Assembly (NCBI GenBank): GCA_051877515.1
Contig: JBJEIY010000035.1
Span: 1-64,000 of the forward strand
Direction of reading: 5' to 3'
DNA: 64,000 bases
From: XBB1006 sp051877515
GTDB taxonomy: Bacteria; Bacillota; Clostridia; Lachnospirales; Lachnospiraceae
A program made the translations under genes and the position numbers. Below the pieces are notes generated by a model. The model saw only the letters and a list, made by a program, of their open reading frames with translations. It had not been told where the DNA came from and did not search any database. Each line of letters starts with the position of its first letter. The stretch's first letter is position 1. Below, in pieces: positions 35,974 to 44,923 of the stretch.

Positions 35974-36264
35974 CTACAGATCCAGTTTTGCCCGGATCTT
36001 ATCCATATCATTTACAAATACCAGGATCTCTGCCACCACATCATACAGTTCCGGCGGAATGGCTTCTCCAATCTCCAACCGGGACAGAGTATCTGCCAGC
36101 TTGCTGTCCTCATACAAAGGCACGTCTGCTTCTTTTGCTGTTTCAATAATCTTTTCTGCCACTGCACCGGTTCCGGTTGCCAGGATCTTGGGTGCCATAT
36201 CCCCCTTCTGATACCCCAGGGCCACAGCGGTTTTGCGTTTTTCCTGTTTTACGGTTTCATTCAT
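35974..36264 (-). CDS. FlhB C-terminal-like protein (YlqH/FlhX type)
   Basis: A 96-residue protein matching only the C-terminal cytoplasmic part of FlhB/EscU type III export switch proteins: TAVALGYQKGDMAPKILA, IIETAKEADVPLYED, LADTLSRLEIGEAIPPELY and a final ILVFVN. The autocleavage motif NPTH of true FlhB is absent (KRKTAVAL at the position). No membrane part is present. The gene sits in the ylqG-ylqH position known from Bacillus. No flagellar gene is in the window, so a link with flagella is only by similarity. Confidence 0.85.
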   Translation of the reverse strand: MNETVKQEKRKTAVALGYQKGDMAPKILATGTGAVAEKIIETAKEADVPLYEDSKLADTLSRLEIGEAIPPELYDVVAEILVFVNDMDKIRAKLDL

Positions 36265-36267
36265 TTT

Positions 36268-38199
36268 CTACACCTTCACATCAAAAGAATACCGGCTCAC
36301 CGCTACAGGCTGTGCCTGCTGCTGTCCCAATAATTCCTGAACAAACATGGCCTTCTGCTCTGTATCCGGTTTTTCTTTTATCTGCACATTTACCTCATAG
36401 CCCTTCTTTTGGAGTCTGGCAGTAAGAATATCGATATGCTCCATGACCAGTTCCAGGGATTTCTCATCTTCCATCACAAAATTTGTGGCCAGTTTTTTGT
36501 TATTTAATCTTACGAACACATCCGTGGTACCTAAATGCTCCATTTCCAGATGCAGATGTGCGGACAGTTCCCCATCCCGCTTGCCGGCGCTTTTCCGATT
36601 CGTATAGACATACAGATCTCCGGTGGCATTCTGATTGGTCATGCGCAGGGGTATCTGCACGTAATTATATATATGATTTAATTGATTTAAAAAGCTGATA
36701 TTACTCCTGGTATCCGTGATCTGGCGGGTTACCGAACTGTCTTTTTGTCCTGCCTGGGTAAAAATATCCTGCAGTTTCGACATCTGACGGTCAATGCGCT
36801 CATACAGCTTTTCCAGTTTCTGTTTATCTTCTACTTCCTGAGGGGTGATGAACCACTGTTTTCTCACCGCGTTTTGTAACAAGTCCTGAAAATCGCGTTT
36901 TCCAAACAGCTCCGAAAGTTCTTCCTTGGATACCTTCCCCTGATCGATCCATTCAATAATCCGTTGAAGCTCTCCGGCGGGATCGGCGCCCTTTCGGTTC
37001 TCTCCCCCTGAGATCATGCCCACTGAGGAATCCATCTCCATATGTGCAAAGGAATCTGTACCTACATCTGTGATTGACAGATTCATGCCGGGTGCCTCTT
37101 TTCCTGCGGCTCCGGATGCCTGTGCCATATTCTGCGGATTATCAGATTCCTGCACAGTTTTTCCTGCTACTCCGCCCCCCTGCTCTATCATGGGATCCGG
37201 CGAGACAACATTTCCGGCGGTTTGTCCTGCGGCTAACGCGGCATCCTGTACCTTTCCTGCTCCTGCTGTTAACTCCGTCATCCGGCCTGCAGTCGTTTCC
37301 TGCCCCGGGTTTCCTGCCGCATCTAATATCTGTTCAGCACTCATTGTCGCATTCTGACCGGCACCTGCCGTTGCTGTAGCATTTTGTCCGGTGTCTGTAG
37401 CTGTTGTGACATTCTGCACGGTACCTGCTGCCAAATCCTGTGCCTGTGCAGCATTTCCCGTCAGTTGCTGTAAGCCGCCGGAAGGATCCTTTTGCACGGT
37501 TTGTGCAGGCAACTCCTCCGAAAACAGGGAAAGGATCTGTTTTGCCACAGACAGTCCCTCTGTCTGGCCGGGCGTCTGCCGGATCAGATCCGGTAAAGCT
37601 TTTATGACCGTTTCCAGACTTTTTTGCAGTTGACCTTCTCCCCGGTTATAGTGCTCTAACTGTTCGATATTTAATTCGTTGATCGGCAAAGACAGTTTCT
37701 GAAGCTGTGTCAGGGTTGTTACATCCGCAGAAGAAAAGGTATTGGCTGCCCGCACCATACTAAGAACACTTTTCGTATCAATGGGTAACTGCTGGTTCAT
37801 CATTTCTTTCACCAGCTCCAGATTCCTTTCTGACACCTGTACTCCTGCCTGTGTCAATGCCCTTAACAAAGTGGGATTCGCAGAGTTATTCTGCGTAACC
37901 GCCTTAAGCTCTATCTGCCCTCCCTGGTTTGATTTCACCTGAAAAAAGGTAGCCAGCCCCTGTGTTAAAGACACCCCCGTATCCAGACGCGCCATAATAC
38001 TGGAACCATTTGCCAGACTGATGGTCACCTTGCCGTTTTCCACATGCAGGATCGTGCCTTCAAATACTTCTCCCTCTTTCAGTCCGGAAAGTGTACTGAC
38101 CCCACCGGCATACTCCTCCGTCACCGGCACACTTGCTGCTGCGCTACCGGAAGCGGTGGTTTGCTGATTCAATTGATTAATCATATCCGATATCTGCAT
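36268..38199 (-). CDS. FliK-like (hook-length control) protein, YlqG position
   Basis: A 643-residue protein of low sequence complexity in the middle. The N-terminal part has Q- and S-rich segments and an OB-like stretch (GEVFEGTILHVENGKVTISL). Residues about 230-330 are rich in A, G, T and Q. The C-terminal 110 residues resemble the FliK hook-length control domain (DLYVYTNRKSAGK, LHLEMEHLGTTDVFVRLNNKKL, then a helix). It lies between rnhB and the FlhB-like gene, the Bacillus ylqG position. A joint export-control role with that neighbour is inferred. Confidence 0.7.
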   Translation of the reverse strand: MQISDMINQLNQQTTASGSAAASVPVTEEYAGGVSTLSGLKEGEVFEGTILHVENGKVTISLANGSSIMARLDTGVSLTQGLATFFQVKSNQGGQIELKAVTQNNSANPTLLRALTQAGVQVSERNLELVKEMMNQQLPIDTKSVLSMVRAANTFSSADVTTLTQLQKLSLPINELNIEQLEHYNRGEGQLQKSLETVIKALPDLIRQTPGQTEGLSVAKQILSLFSEELPAQTVQKDPSGGLQQLTGNAAQAQDLAAGTVQNVTTATDTGQNATATAGAGQNATMSAEQILDAAGNPGQETTAGRMTELTAGAGKVQDAALAAGQTAGNVVSPDPMIEQGGGVAGKTVQESDNPQNMAQASGAAGKEAPGMNLSITDVGTDSFAHMEMDSSVGMISGGENRKGADPAGELQRIIEWIDQGKVSKEELSELFGKRDFQDLLQNAVRKQWFITPQEVEDKQKLEKLYERIDRQMSKLQDIFTQAGQKDSSVTRQITDTRSNISFLNQLNHIYNYVQIPLRMTNQNATGDLYVYTNRKSAGKRDGELSAHLHLEMEHLGTTDVFVRLNNKKLATNFVMEDEKSLELVMEHIDILTARLQKKGYEVNVQIKEKPDTEQKAMFVQELLGQQQAQPVAVSRYSFDVKV

Positions 38200-38208
38200 A
38201 CTATCTGG

Positions 38209-38976
38209 TTACTCCACAAAATGTCCAATGAAACTCTTTCTATGAATCGGCGTCGGCCCATATTGCTTCAATGCCTGAATGTGTTGTGCCGAGCCGTATC
38301 CCTTATTGCTGTCAAAGCCATATTCCGGCATGCTCTTTGCATACTCCTCCATCATATGGTCTCTGGTCACTTTGGCTATAATGCTGGCCGCGCCAATGGA
38401 AATACACTTCGCATCTCCTTTGATAATGGGGATCTGTCTGATTTCCACCCCCGGGATCGTTACCGCATCATTTAATAATATATCGGGTTTTATTGCAAGA
38501 TTCTCAATAGCCTGCCGCATGGCTTCATAAGTAGCCTGCAAAATATTGATCTCATCGATCCTCTCCGGTCCCACAATACCAATCCCTGTTGCAAGCGCTT
38601 TTTCCATGATCTCTGCGTACAGTTCTTCTCTCTTTTCGTAAGATAATTTTTTGGAATCATTGATATAAAGGATCCTGCAATCTTTGGGAAGGATAACGGC
38701 ACCTGCCACTACCGGTCCTGCCAAAGGACCCCTTCCCACTTCATCAATACCGCAAATAGACGTATATTCACCATACTTCTTCTCGTAGGTACATAAAGCC
38801 TCTACCCTCTGCAGTTCCTGTTCCAGCTTTTGCAGTTTTCTGTGCTCTTTTTCCAGTAAAGCCCGGACTCCTGCCCGGGGATCCTCTTCATAGGTCTGTA
38901 TAAGAAAAGGCAGCTGTTTTACCGACGCTGCCTTGAACTCTTCTTTGATCTGCGCTACACTCTTTCTTTCGCTCAT
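38209..38976 (-). CDS. rnhB: ribonuclease HII
   Basis: A 255-residue type 2 RNase H that cuts RNA in RNA-DNA hybrids and at single embedded ribonucleotides. Catalytic motif ICGIDEVGRGPLAGPVV (D and E essential), then INDSKKLS, IGIVGPERIDEINI, LLNDAVTIPG and KGDAKCISIGAASIIAKVTRD. A helical N-terminal extension of about 70 residues precedes it, as in other Gram-positive RnhB proteins. I start at ATG with GGAAG 5 bases upstream; an in-frame GTG four codons earlier is an alternative. The gene sits 17 bp from lepB. Confidence 0.95.
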   Translation of the reverse strand: MSERKSVAQIKEEFKAASVKQLPFLIQTYEEDPRAGVRALLEKEHRKLQKLEQELQRVEALCTYEKKYGEYTSICGIDEVGRGPLAGPVVAGAVILPKDCRILYINDSKKLSYEKREELYAEIMEKALATGIGIVGPERIDEINILQATYEAMRQAIENLAIKPDILLNDAVTIPGVEIRQIPIIKGDAKCISIGAASIIAKVTRDHMMEEYAKSMPEYGFDSNKGYGSAQHIQALKQYGPTPIHRKSFIGHFVE

Positions 38977-38993
38977 AGTATCTTCCACTTCCC

Positions 38994-39566
38994 TTAATCA
39001 GTGATTTTTCCAAAAGAGGAGAACGGATAAATGCGGAAAATCGCCCTTCCCACAATATCATCCATGGAAATCACACCTACATCCATAAAACGACTGTCTT
39101 CACTGGCGTTCCGGTTATCCCCTAATACAAAATACTCGTTTTCTCCAAGTGTAATAGGCTCTGCTGCCAGTCCCGCATCCCGGATTACCTCTCTTCCGTA
39201 GTTTTCCTCCAGGATCTCACCATCGATCCAGATCTGTCCTTCTTCATCAATCTGAACCGTTTCGCCAGGCAGACCTATGATCCTCTTGATATAATATGTA
39301 TCTTCTTCATACTGGTATGGAAATACAATGATATCAAACCTTTCAGGGTCTTTCATCCGGTAGGTGATCTTATCCACGATCAGATTATCTCCATCCTGAA
39401 GTGTATCCCGCATGGACATCCCCACAACAATGGTACGCTGCCCCACAAAATGAATGATCAGATATGTGATGGCCAGAATACTTAAAATATAAACTACCAT
39501 ATGAAAGATTTCTTTCATAATGCTTCTATTTTCTTTCTTACTTTCCTGAAACTTTTCTTCACTCAC
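38994..39566 (-). CDS. lepB: type I signal peptidase, copy 2
   Basis: A 190-residue membrane peptidase that removes signal peptides after Sec export. One N-terminal membrane helix (about 20-40) precedes the catalytic serine in VVGMSMRDTL, the general-base lysine in YYIKRIIGLPGE, and the late GDNRNASEDSR. It begins with GTG, with GGCGGAGAAG upstream. It is one of two lepB genes flanking rbgA, about half a gene length apart, and the two proteins share the same layout but differ over most positions. Confidence 0.94.
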   Translation of the reverse strand: MSEEKFQESKKENRSIMKEIFHMVVYILSILAITYLIIHFVGQRTIVVGMSMRDTLQDGDNLIVDKITYRMKDPERFDIIVFPYQYEEDTYYIKRIIGLPGETVQIDEEGQIWIDGEILEENYGREVIRDAGLAAEPITLGENEYFVLGDNRNASEDSRFMDVGVISMDDIVGRAIFRIYPFSSFGKITD

Positions 39567-39617
39567 TGCTTCTTCTCCGCCTTTCTTATTCAGTCCTCAT
39601 CGGGCAGTTATGTCCCT

Positions 39618-40460
39618 TTAAACCGGACTTTCCAAAGTGATCAGCCCAATCACGCCACTTCGAAACTCATCCAACAGCACCGCCGCTGCCTTGGAGTAAT
39701 CCGGTTCTCCACCTTTTTTCAAATAATTCCGCGCCGATGCAATGGCCATAAGCATTTCATGGTCTTCACCGGTTTCTTCCACATTATATCGGGCCTTTAA
39801 GACTCCGGGATACTCTTCCCGAAGCAGCCGGATCAGATTTACTGCCAGCTCATCCATGTTCAATATCTCATCTCTGATGGAGCCTATCAACGCAAGTTTC
39901 ATTCCAATGTTCTGATCCTCAAACTTGGGCCACAGGATTCCCGGCGTATCCAGAAGTTCCACCTTCTTGTTCAGCCGGATCCATTGTTTTCCCTTGGTTA
40001 CTCCCGGCTTATTACCGGTTTTTGCTGCTGCCTTTCCCGCAAAAGAATTAATAAAAGTAGACTTTCCTACATTGGGTATTCCTACCACCATGGCACGCAC
40101 GGGACGATTCAGGATCCCGCGTCTGCGGTCTCTTTCTATTTTCTCTTTACAGGCCTGCTCTATGGCATTGGTAACCTGTTTCATGTTCTTTTTATTCCGG
40201 GCATCCAGGGTTACCACAAAACATCCTTTTTCTTCAAAATAAGATACCCATTGTGCTGTTTTGTCTCTATCTGCCAGATCCGCTTTATTAAGCAGGATCA
40301 TCCTGGACTTATTTGCCGCCAGTTCATCTATATCCGGATTACGGCTGCTCAAAGGCACCCTGGCATCCAATAGCTCGATCACAAGATCAATAAGCTTCAT
40401 ATCTTCCTGCATCATGCGACGCGCCTTTGTCATATGTCCGGGATACCACTGATAATTCAT
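39618..40460 (-). CDS. rbgA: ribosome biogenesis GTPase RbgA (YlqF)
   Basis: A 280-residue circularly permuted GTPase required for late 50S assembly. The motifs run in permuted order: ILLNKADL (G4), LDARNKK (G5-like), GIPNVGKSTFINS (G1), NKPGVTKGKQW (G2) and LLDTPGILWP (G3). The N-terminal WYPGHMTKARR is characteristic, and a C-terminal helical ANTAR-like part follows. It lies between the two signal peptidase genes, in the conserved rplS-lepB-ylqF-rnhB order. Confidence 0.96.
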   Translation of the reverse strand: MNYQWYPGHMTKARRMMQEDMKLIDLVIELLDARVPLSSRNPDIDELAANKSRMILLNKADLADRDKTAQWVSYFEEKGCFVVTLDARNKKNMKQVTNAIEQACKEKIERDRRRGILNRPVRAMVVGIPNVGKSTFINSFAGKAAAKTGNKPGVTKGKQWIRLNKKVELLDTPGILWPKFEDQNIGMKLALIGSIRDEILNMDELAVNLIRLLREEYPGVLKARYNVEETGEDHEMLMAIASARNYLKKGGEPDYSKAAAVLLDEFRSGVIGLITLESPV

Positions 40461-40472
40461 AGCTGTCTCCTA

Positions 40473-41066
40473 TTATTTCACAAATCCAAACTCTGATAAG
40501 GGCATGATCCGAAACCATGCTTTCCCCACAATGTATTCTTTCTTTACGGGTCCGATATTCGCATATCTGCTGTCTTCACTGTTATTCCGGTTATCGCCCA
40601 AAACGAAAAACTCGTTGGTACCCAGTGTGATCTCTTCCCCGGCAAGACCTGCGTAATCCATGGAAGGGACATTGATCTCTTCTTCAAACATTTTTCCGTT
40701 TATGTACAATGTTCCGTCAATGATCTGCACTCTGTCCCCGGGAACACCTACAACGCGTTTCAAATAATAATGGGATTTTTCGTTGCCATTGGGTAAAAAT
40801 ACAACCACATCATTGGGCTTTGGATCGGAAACCAGATAAGTGATCCTGTTCATCAGGATCTGATCTCCCTCTTCCAGACTGGGTGACATGGAACTTCCGA
40901 TCATACTGGTCCGTTGCCCGATATAATAAACAAAAACAAAAGCGATCACCAGTACAATGGCAATTTCTACCGCCCATGCCAGTATTTCTTTTAAAAGGGG
41001 CACATTTAGTTTTCTCTTCCGGCGTCCAAACTGAAGGCCGCCACCGCTTTTTCTTCTTCTCGCCAT
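40473..41066 (-). CDS. lepB: type I signal peptidase, copy 1
   Basis: A 197-residue signal peptidase. A basic N-terminus (MARRRKSGGGL) precedes the single membrane helix, catalytic serine GSSMSPSLEEGD, lysine YYLKRVVGVPGD, and GDNRNNSEDSR. It follows the rplS terminator; a possible extended -10 (TGTTAGAAT near 41130) could start its transcript. The gene begins the lepB-rbgA-lepB-rnhB run, where genes lie 5-51 bp apart. Confidence 0.95.
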   Translation of the reverse strand: MARRRKSGGGLQFGRRKRKLNVPLLKEILAWAVEIAIVLVIAFVFVYYIGQRTSMIGSSMSPSLEEGDQILMNRITYLVSDPKPNDVVVFLPNGNEKSHYYLKRVVGVPGDRVQIIDGTLYINGKMFEEEINVPSMDYAGLAGEEITLGTNEFFVLGDNRNNSEDSRYANIGPVKKEYIVGKAWFRIMPLSEFGFVK

Positions 41067-41169
41067 TTGTCTATCCTGTATGCTTTCTTATCCGGGTATG
41101 AACTGTCATCCCATAATTACTCTCTATTCTAACACAGCACTATCAAAAAGGGAACCTTTACTTTTCATG

Positions 41170-41213
41170 AAAAAAACCTCCAGATGCCCGATCATCTCGT
41201 GACACCTGAAGGT
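41170..41213 (-). terminator. terminator of rplS
   Basis: A 13-bp stem including G-U pairs, between GACACCTGAAGGT (41201-41213) and ACCTCCAGATGCC (41176-41188), followed on the minus strand by a run of seven T. Confidence 0.85.
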
Positions 41214-41241
41214 CAGTTGCATTGTAACTTCGCCGGAAAAA

Positions 41242-41589
41242 CTATTTTACCAGCTCTTTTACCTTAGCGGCTTTACCGATACGCTCTCTTAAGTAGAACA
41301 GTTTTGCTCTTCTTACCTTACCGGCTCTTACTACCTCAATCTTCTCGATAAACGGAGAATGAAGCGGCCAGGTCTTCTCAACACCAACACCGTTGGAGAA
41401 TTTACGAACGGTAAAGGTCTCTCTGTTACTTCCGCCCTGTCTCTTTAAAACGGTTCCTTCAAAAACCTGAACTCTTTCACGGTTTCCTTCTTTGATCTTA
41501 GCATATACTCTAACGGTATCACCTACTCTGAAATCGGCGATGTCAGATTTTAATTCTGCTTCTTCAATACTTCTGATAATGTCGTTCAT
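41242..41589 (-). CDS. rplS: 50S ribosomal protein L19
   Basis: A 115-residue large-subunit protein at the intersubunit bridge. It shows DFRVGDTVRVYAKI, RVQVFEGTVLKRQG, TFTVRKFSNGVGVEKTWPLHSP and the late KVRRAKLFYLR. It is transcribed from its own promoter downstream of trmD and ends in a strong terminator. The leader of about 70 bases lies where ribosomal-protein autoregulation often acts, but I do not recognise the structure. Confidence 0.97.
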   Translation of the reverse strand: MNDIIRSIEEAELKSDIADFRVGDTVRVYAKIKEGNRERVQVFEGTVLKRQGGSNRETFTVRKFSNGVGVEKTWPLHSPFIEKIEVVRAGKVRRAKLFYLRERIGKAAKVKELVK

Positions 41590-41665
41590 TGTGCTACCTC
41601 CTATTATTTTTGATGTTCTTAATATCCTGTCGATAACAGAGGACCATCTCTAATCACACTCGGAT

Positions 41666-41694
41666 ATGATACCATAGCCGATATGAAAATGCAA
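41666..41694 (-). promoter_or_regulatory. internal promoter of rplS
   Basis: On the minus strand TTGCAT (41694-41689), 17-bp spacer, TATCAT (41671-41666), directly after trmD. Confidence 0.7.
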
Positions 41695-41701
41695 GCTTTT
41701 T

Positions 41702-42430
41702 TTATTTTTTTCTGCGTTTCTTATCCACAGACGGAAAATGTTCCAGATATTGCTCATACAAATCCGGCCTGCTTCTTTTGGTCCGTTCTATAGATTGTTC
41801 CAGCCTCCACTCTTCAATCTTCTTGTGATGACCGGACAGGAGAACCTCAGGGACCTTTTTCCCATTCCACTCCTCCGGCCTGGAATACTGGGGATATTCC
41901 AGAAGATAATGATGAAAGGTTTCCGTTTCTCCGGACTCCTGATTTGTCAATACTCCCGGCACCATCCTGGAAATCGCGTCAATCATCACCATGGCAGGCA
42001 GTTCTCCACCCGTAAGAACATAATCTCCGATGGAAACATAATCTGTTACAATCTCCTCTAACACCCGTTCGTCCACTCCCTCATAGTGGCCGCACAGGAA
42101 TACCAGCTCTTCTTCTTTTGCCAGCTCACGCGCCATATCCTGGGAAAAGGTTTCCCCCTGTGGCGTCAGATACACCGTACGGGGCTTTTTATCCATGGAT
42201 GCCGTTATGGATTGGTAGGCATCAAAAATTGGCTGGGCCTGCATCACCATGCCTGCACCGCCGCCATAAGGATAGTCATCCACCTTATTATGCTTATCCA
42301 GGGTGAAATCCCGGATGTTCACCGCATCCACGGAAATAATACCATTTTCTACGGCTCTGCCTATAATACTGGTATTCAGTCCGTTTAAGACCATCTCAGG
42401 AAACAGGGTCAAAATATGATAACGTACCAC
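41702..42430 (-). CDS. trmD: tRNA (guanine37-N1)-methyltransferase
   Basis: A 242-residue SPOUT methyltransferase that makes m1G37 and prevents frameshifting. Visible motifs are YHILTLFPEMV at the start, NKVDDYPYGGGAGMVM, VFLCGHYEGVDERV and DYVLTGGELPAM (knot region), and SGHHKKIEEWR. The start is a GTG at 42430 that shares one base with the rimM stop (TAGTG), so the two are translationally coupled. An upstream in-frame extension lies inside rimM and is not used. Confidence 0.96.
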   Translation of the reverse strand: MVRYHILTLFPEMVLNGLNTSIIGRAVENGIISVDAVNIRDFTLDKHNKVDDYPYGGGAGMVMQAQPIFDAYQSITASMDKKPRTVYLTPQGETFSQDMARELAKEEELVFLCGHYEGVDERVLEEIVTDYVSIGDYVLTGGELPAMVMIDAISRMVPGVLTNQESGETETFHHYLLEYPQYSRPEEWNGKKVPEVLLSGHHKKIEEWRLEQSIERTKRSRPDLYEQYLEHFPSVDKKRRKK

Positions 42431-42942
42431 TACAACTCCTCCAAACCCGGCAGAAGATGTACCGTCATCCGGCCGCCTTCCACATCCACTGCTAAAATAC
42501 ACTCTCCGATGGCAGGAATAAGCCATTCTTTTCCCGCAGGATCCTCCACCACATACACGTCATTGGCTCCGGTAGAGATCACATCCTTCAGTTCTCCCAA
42601 TTCTTTCCCATTATCCAGAAAAACCGCAAGTCCAATGAGATCTGCAATAAAATACTCATCCTCCCCAAGAGGCACCGCATCCTCTCTTGTAACCCAAAGG
42701 CTGCTTCCCTTCAGGGGTTCTATATCATTCAGGGTATCGTAACCCTTTATTTTCAAGATCGCAAACTTCTTAAAATACTTTACATGCTCAATTTCGGCAG
42801 TAAAACTTTTTTTGCCGTCATTCATGATCACTGTTTTTAGTTGTGAAAAACGTTTTACGTCATCGGTGGTAGGGAACACCTTAAATTCTCCCTTCACACC
42901 GTGGGTACTGGAAAATACCCCTATCTGAAATAACTGTTCCAT
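42430..42942 (-). CDS. rimM: 16S rRNA processing protein RimM
   Basis: A 170-residue assembly factor for the 30S head that binds S19. N-terminal RimM domain with IGVFSSTHGVKGEFKVFPTTDD, then a PRC-barrel (DEYFIADLIGLAV, VYVVEDPAGKEWLIPAI). The start at 42942 has AAGGAAATTGC before it; six more codons upstream are unlikely. A strong terminator-like hairpin lies between khpA and this gene, so rimM-trmD may be made at lower levels than rpsP. Confidence 0.95.
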   Translation of the reverse strand: MEQLFQIGVFSSTHGVKGEFKVFPTTDDVKRFSQLKTVIMNDGKKSFTAEIEHVKYFKKFAILKIKGYDTLNDIEPLKGSSLWVTREDAVPLGEDEYFIADLIGLAVFLDNGKELGELKDVISTGANDVYVVEDPAGKEWLIPAIGECILAVDVEGGRMTVHLLPGLEEL

Positions 42943-43004
42943 GCAATTTCCTTCCCACATCAGGACCTCTGTCAGTCCGCTTTTTGCACCTGTGCCGCAT
43001 ACTG

Positions 43005-43033
43005 AAAAAAAGCTGCCGTTTTAAAACGGCAGC
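43005..43033 (-). terminator. terminator or attenuator between khpA and rimM
   Basis: Perfect 11-bp inverted repeat GCTGCCGTTTT/AAAACGGCAGC followed on the minus strand by seven T. It lies inside the otherwise contiguous rpsP-khpA-rimM-trmD gene order, and I see no convincing promoter between it and rimM. Confidence 0.8.
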
Positions 43034-43040
43034 CCCATCT

Positions 43041-43277
43041 TTACACGATGTCTACAATTACTTTTCTGTCTTCCTTTGTTGCTGCTGCTTTTACAACGGA
43101 ACGAATCGCCTTGGCTATACGGCCCTGTTTTCCGATTACCTTACCCATATCGGAAGATGCAACATGCAACTCAATGACAAGTGCTTTTTCGCTGCTCTTC
43201 TCTGTAACAGTAACCTCATCAGGGTTGTCAACCAGCGCTTTTGCAATAACTTCAACGAGTTCTTTCAACTTCAACAC
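43041..43277 (-). CDS. khpA: KH-domain RNA-binding protein KhpA
   Basis: A 78-residue single KH-domain protein (YlqC family), partner of KhpB/Jag in Gram-positives. The G-x-x-G loop is VIGKQGRIAKAIR, with LVDNPDEVTVTEK ahead of it. The start codon is GTG. It lies 11 bp after rpsP, the standard rpsP-khpA-rimM-trmD order. Confidence 0.94.
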   Translation of the reverse strand: MLKLKELVEVIAKALVDNPDEVTVTEKSSEKALVIELHVASSDMGKVIGKQGRIAKAIRSVVKAAATKEDRKVIVDIV

Positions 43278-43288
43278 CTCACGTTCCC

Positions 43289-43531
43289 TTATTTCACAAT
43301 GCCGGCTGCTTTGAAGATTTTTCCAACCTGCTCAGTTGGCTGTGCTCCGTTAGCTAACCATTTCTTTGCAGCTTCTTCATCAACATGGAATTCACTTGGG
43401 TCCTTTGTCGGATCATAAGTTCCGATTTCATCTACGAATCTTCCATCTCTTGGAGATCTTGCATCAGCAACAACGATTCTATAGAAAGGAGCCTTCTTCT
43501 GTCCCATTCTTCTTAATCTGATCTTTAACAT
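43289..43531 (-). CDS. rpsP: 30S ribosomal protein S16
   Basis: An 80-residue small-subunit protein. It begins LKIRLRRMGQKKAPFYRIV and has DARSPRDGRFVDEIGTYDP and ANGAQPTEQVGKI, all diagnostic. It follows ffh by 38 bp and has a good GGAGGTG ribosome binding site. Confidence 0.97.
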   Translation of the reverse strand: MLKIRLRRMGQKKAPFYRIVVADARSPRDGRFVDEIGTYDPTKDPSEFHVDEEAAKKWLANGAQPTEQVGKIFKAAGIVK

Positions 43532-43569
43532 TACGTTTCACCTCCTGAATCATTCTCTGTCATTTTGTA

Positions 43570-44922
43570 TTAAAAAGGAAAATTCATTCTTCCTCTTTTA
43601 CCTCTCTTACCCATCATACCGCCCATCTGCTTCATCATCTTACGGGACTGTTCAAAGTTCTTCACCAGACGGTTTACCTCTGCCACATCCACTCCGGCGC
43701 CTTTGGCAATACGATGTTTCCTGCTGGGATTGAGTACCGAAGGATTGGTCCTCTCCTGGGGCGTCATAGAATATATGATTGCCTCAATGCGGGCCATCTT
43801 CTTCTCATCCACTGCATTTTCCAGTTGTTTCATCTGACTACCGCCCAGTCCCATACCAGGCAGCATGGACAGCACACTGGAAATGCCTCCCATTTTCTTC
43901 ATTTGATTCATGGACTCCAGATAGTCTTCAAAATCAAACTCCGCCTTTTTCATTTTCTTTTCCAGCTTCCTGCTGGATTCCTCATCAATGGAATCTGCCG
44001 CTTTCTCGATCAAAGTCAGCACATCTCCCATTCCAAGGATTCTGCCGGCCATCCGGTCCGGATAGAACTGTTCCAGATCCGACAGCTTTTCACCCATACC
44101 TACATAAAAAATAGGTTTACCGGTGACGGCACGTATGGAAAGGGCTGCTCCGCCTCTGGTGTCGCCATCTAACTTGGTTAGGATCACACCATCAATTCCT
44201 ACTGTCTCATTGAAGGTAGAAGCTACGTTCACCGCTTCCTGTCCGGTCATGGAATCTACCACCAGAACCGTCTGGTGCACATCCACGGCATGTTTGATCT
44301 CTACCAGCTCCTGCATCATTTCCTCATCCACCTGAAGACGTCCTGCGGTATCCAGATACACCACATTATGTCCGTTCTTCTGTGCATGTTCCATAGCTGC
44401 TTTGGCAATATCCACCGGAGAATGTCCGCTTCCCATGGAAAAAACTTCCACACCCTGCTTTTCACCATTGACCTTTAACTGTTCAATGGCAGCGGGACGA
44501 TATACATCACAGGCTACTAACAGCGGCTTCTTCCCTTTTAACTTGATCTTTCCTGCAAGCTTGGCTGCAGTTGTGGTCTTACCTGCACCCTGAAGACCTG
44601 CCATCATGATCACGGTAACGGCCTTACCCGGCTGTAAGGAAATCTCTGTGGTCTCACTTCCCATGAGACGGATCATTTCCTCATTCACGATCTTGATCAC
44701 CATCTGACCGGGATTTAATCCGTTCATCACGTCCTGACCGATGGCCCGTTCCTGTACATCTTTAATAAACTGCTTTACAACCTTGAAGTTTACGTCCGCC
44801 TCTAAAAGCGCCATTTTAACTTCCTTTAATGCAGCCTTCACATCCTCCTCTGTGAGGACGCCTTTGCTGCGCAGCGATTTAAAAACATTCTGAAGTTTTT
44901 CGGACAAGCTGTCAAATGCCAT
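43570..44922 (-). CDS. ffh: signal recognition particle protein Ffh
   Basis: A 450-residue SRP54 homologue that binds signal peptides and delivers ribosomes to FtsY. N domain, then G domain with GLQGAGKTTTAAKLAG, DTAGRLQVDEEMM and TKLDGDTRGGAA, then a methionine-rich M domain ending MKQMGGMMGKRGKRGRM. It is one base pair downstream of ylxM, the usual pair, and ftsY is about 2.5 kb away in the same orientation. Confidence 0.97.
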   Translation of the reverse strand: MAFDSLSEKLQNVFKSLRSKGVLTEEDVKAALKEVKMALLEADVNFKVVKQFIKDVQERAIGQDVMNGLNPGQMVIKIVNEEMIRLMGSETTEISLQPGKAVTVIMMAGLQGAGKTTTAAKLAGKIKLKGKKPLLVACDVYRPAAIEQLKVNGEKQGVEVFSMGSGHSPVDIAKAAMEHAQKNGHNVVYLDTAGRLQVDEEMMQELVEIKHAVDVHQTVLVVDSMTGQEAVNVASTFNETVGIDGVILTKLDGDTRGGAALSIRAVTGKPIFYVGMGEKLSDLEQFYPDRMAGRILGMGDVLTLIEKAADSIDEESSRKLEKKMKKAEFDFEDYLESMNQMKKMGGISSVLSMLPGMGLGGSQMKQLENAVDEKKMARIEAIIYSMTPQERTNPSVLNPSRKHRIAKGAGVDVAEVNRLVKNFEQSRKMMKQMGGMMGKRGKRGRMNFPF

Positions 44923-44923
44923 A

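Noticed and set aside
41590..41665. L19 autoregulatory leader
   Set aside because: Right position and length, but I cannot identify the conserved structure by eye.
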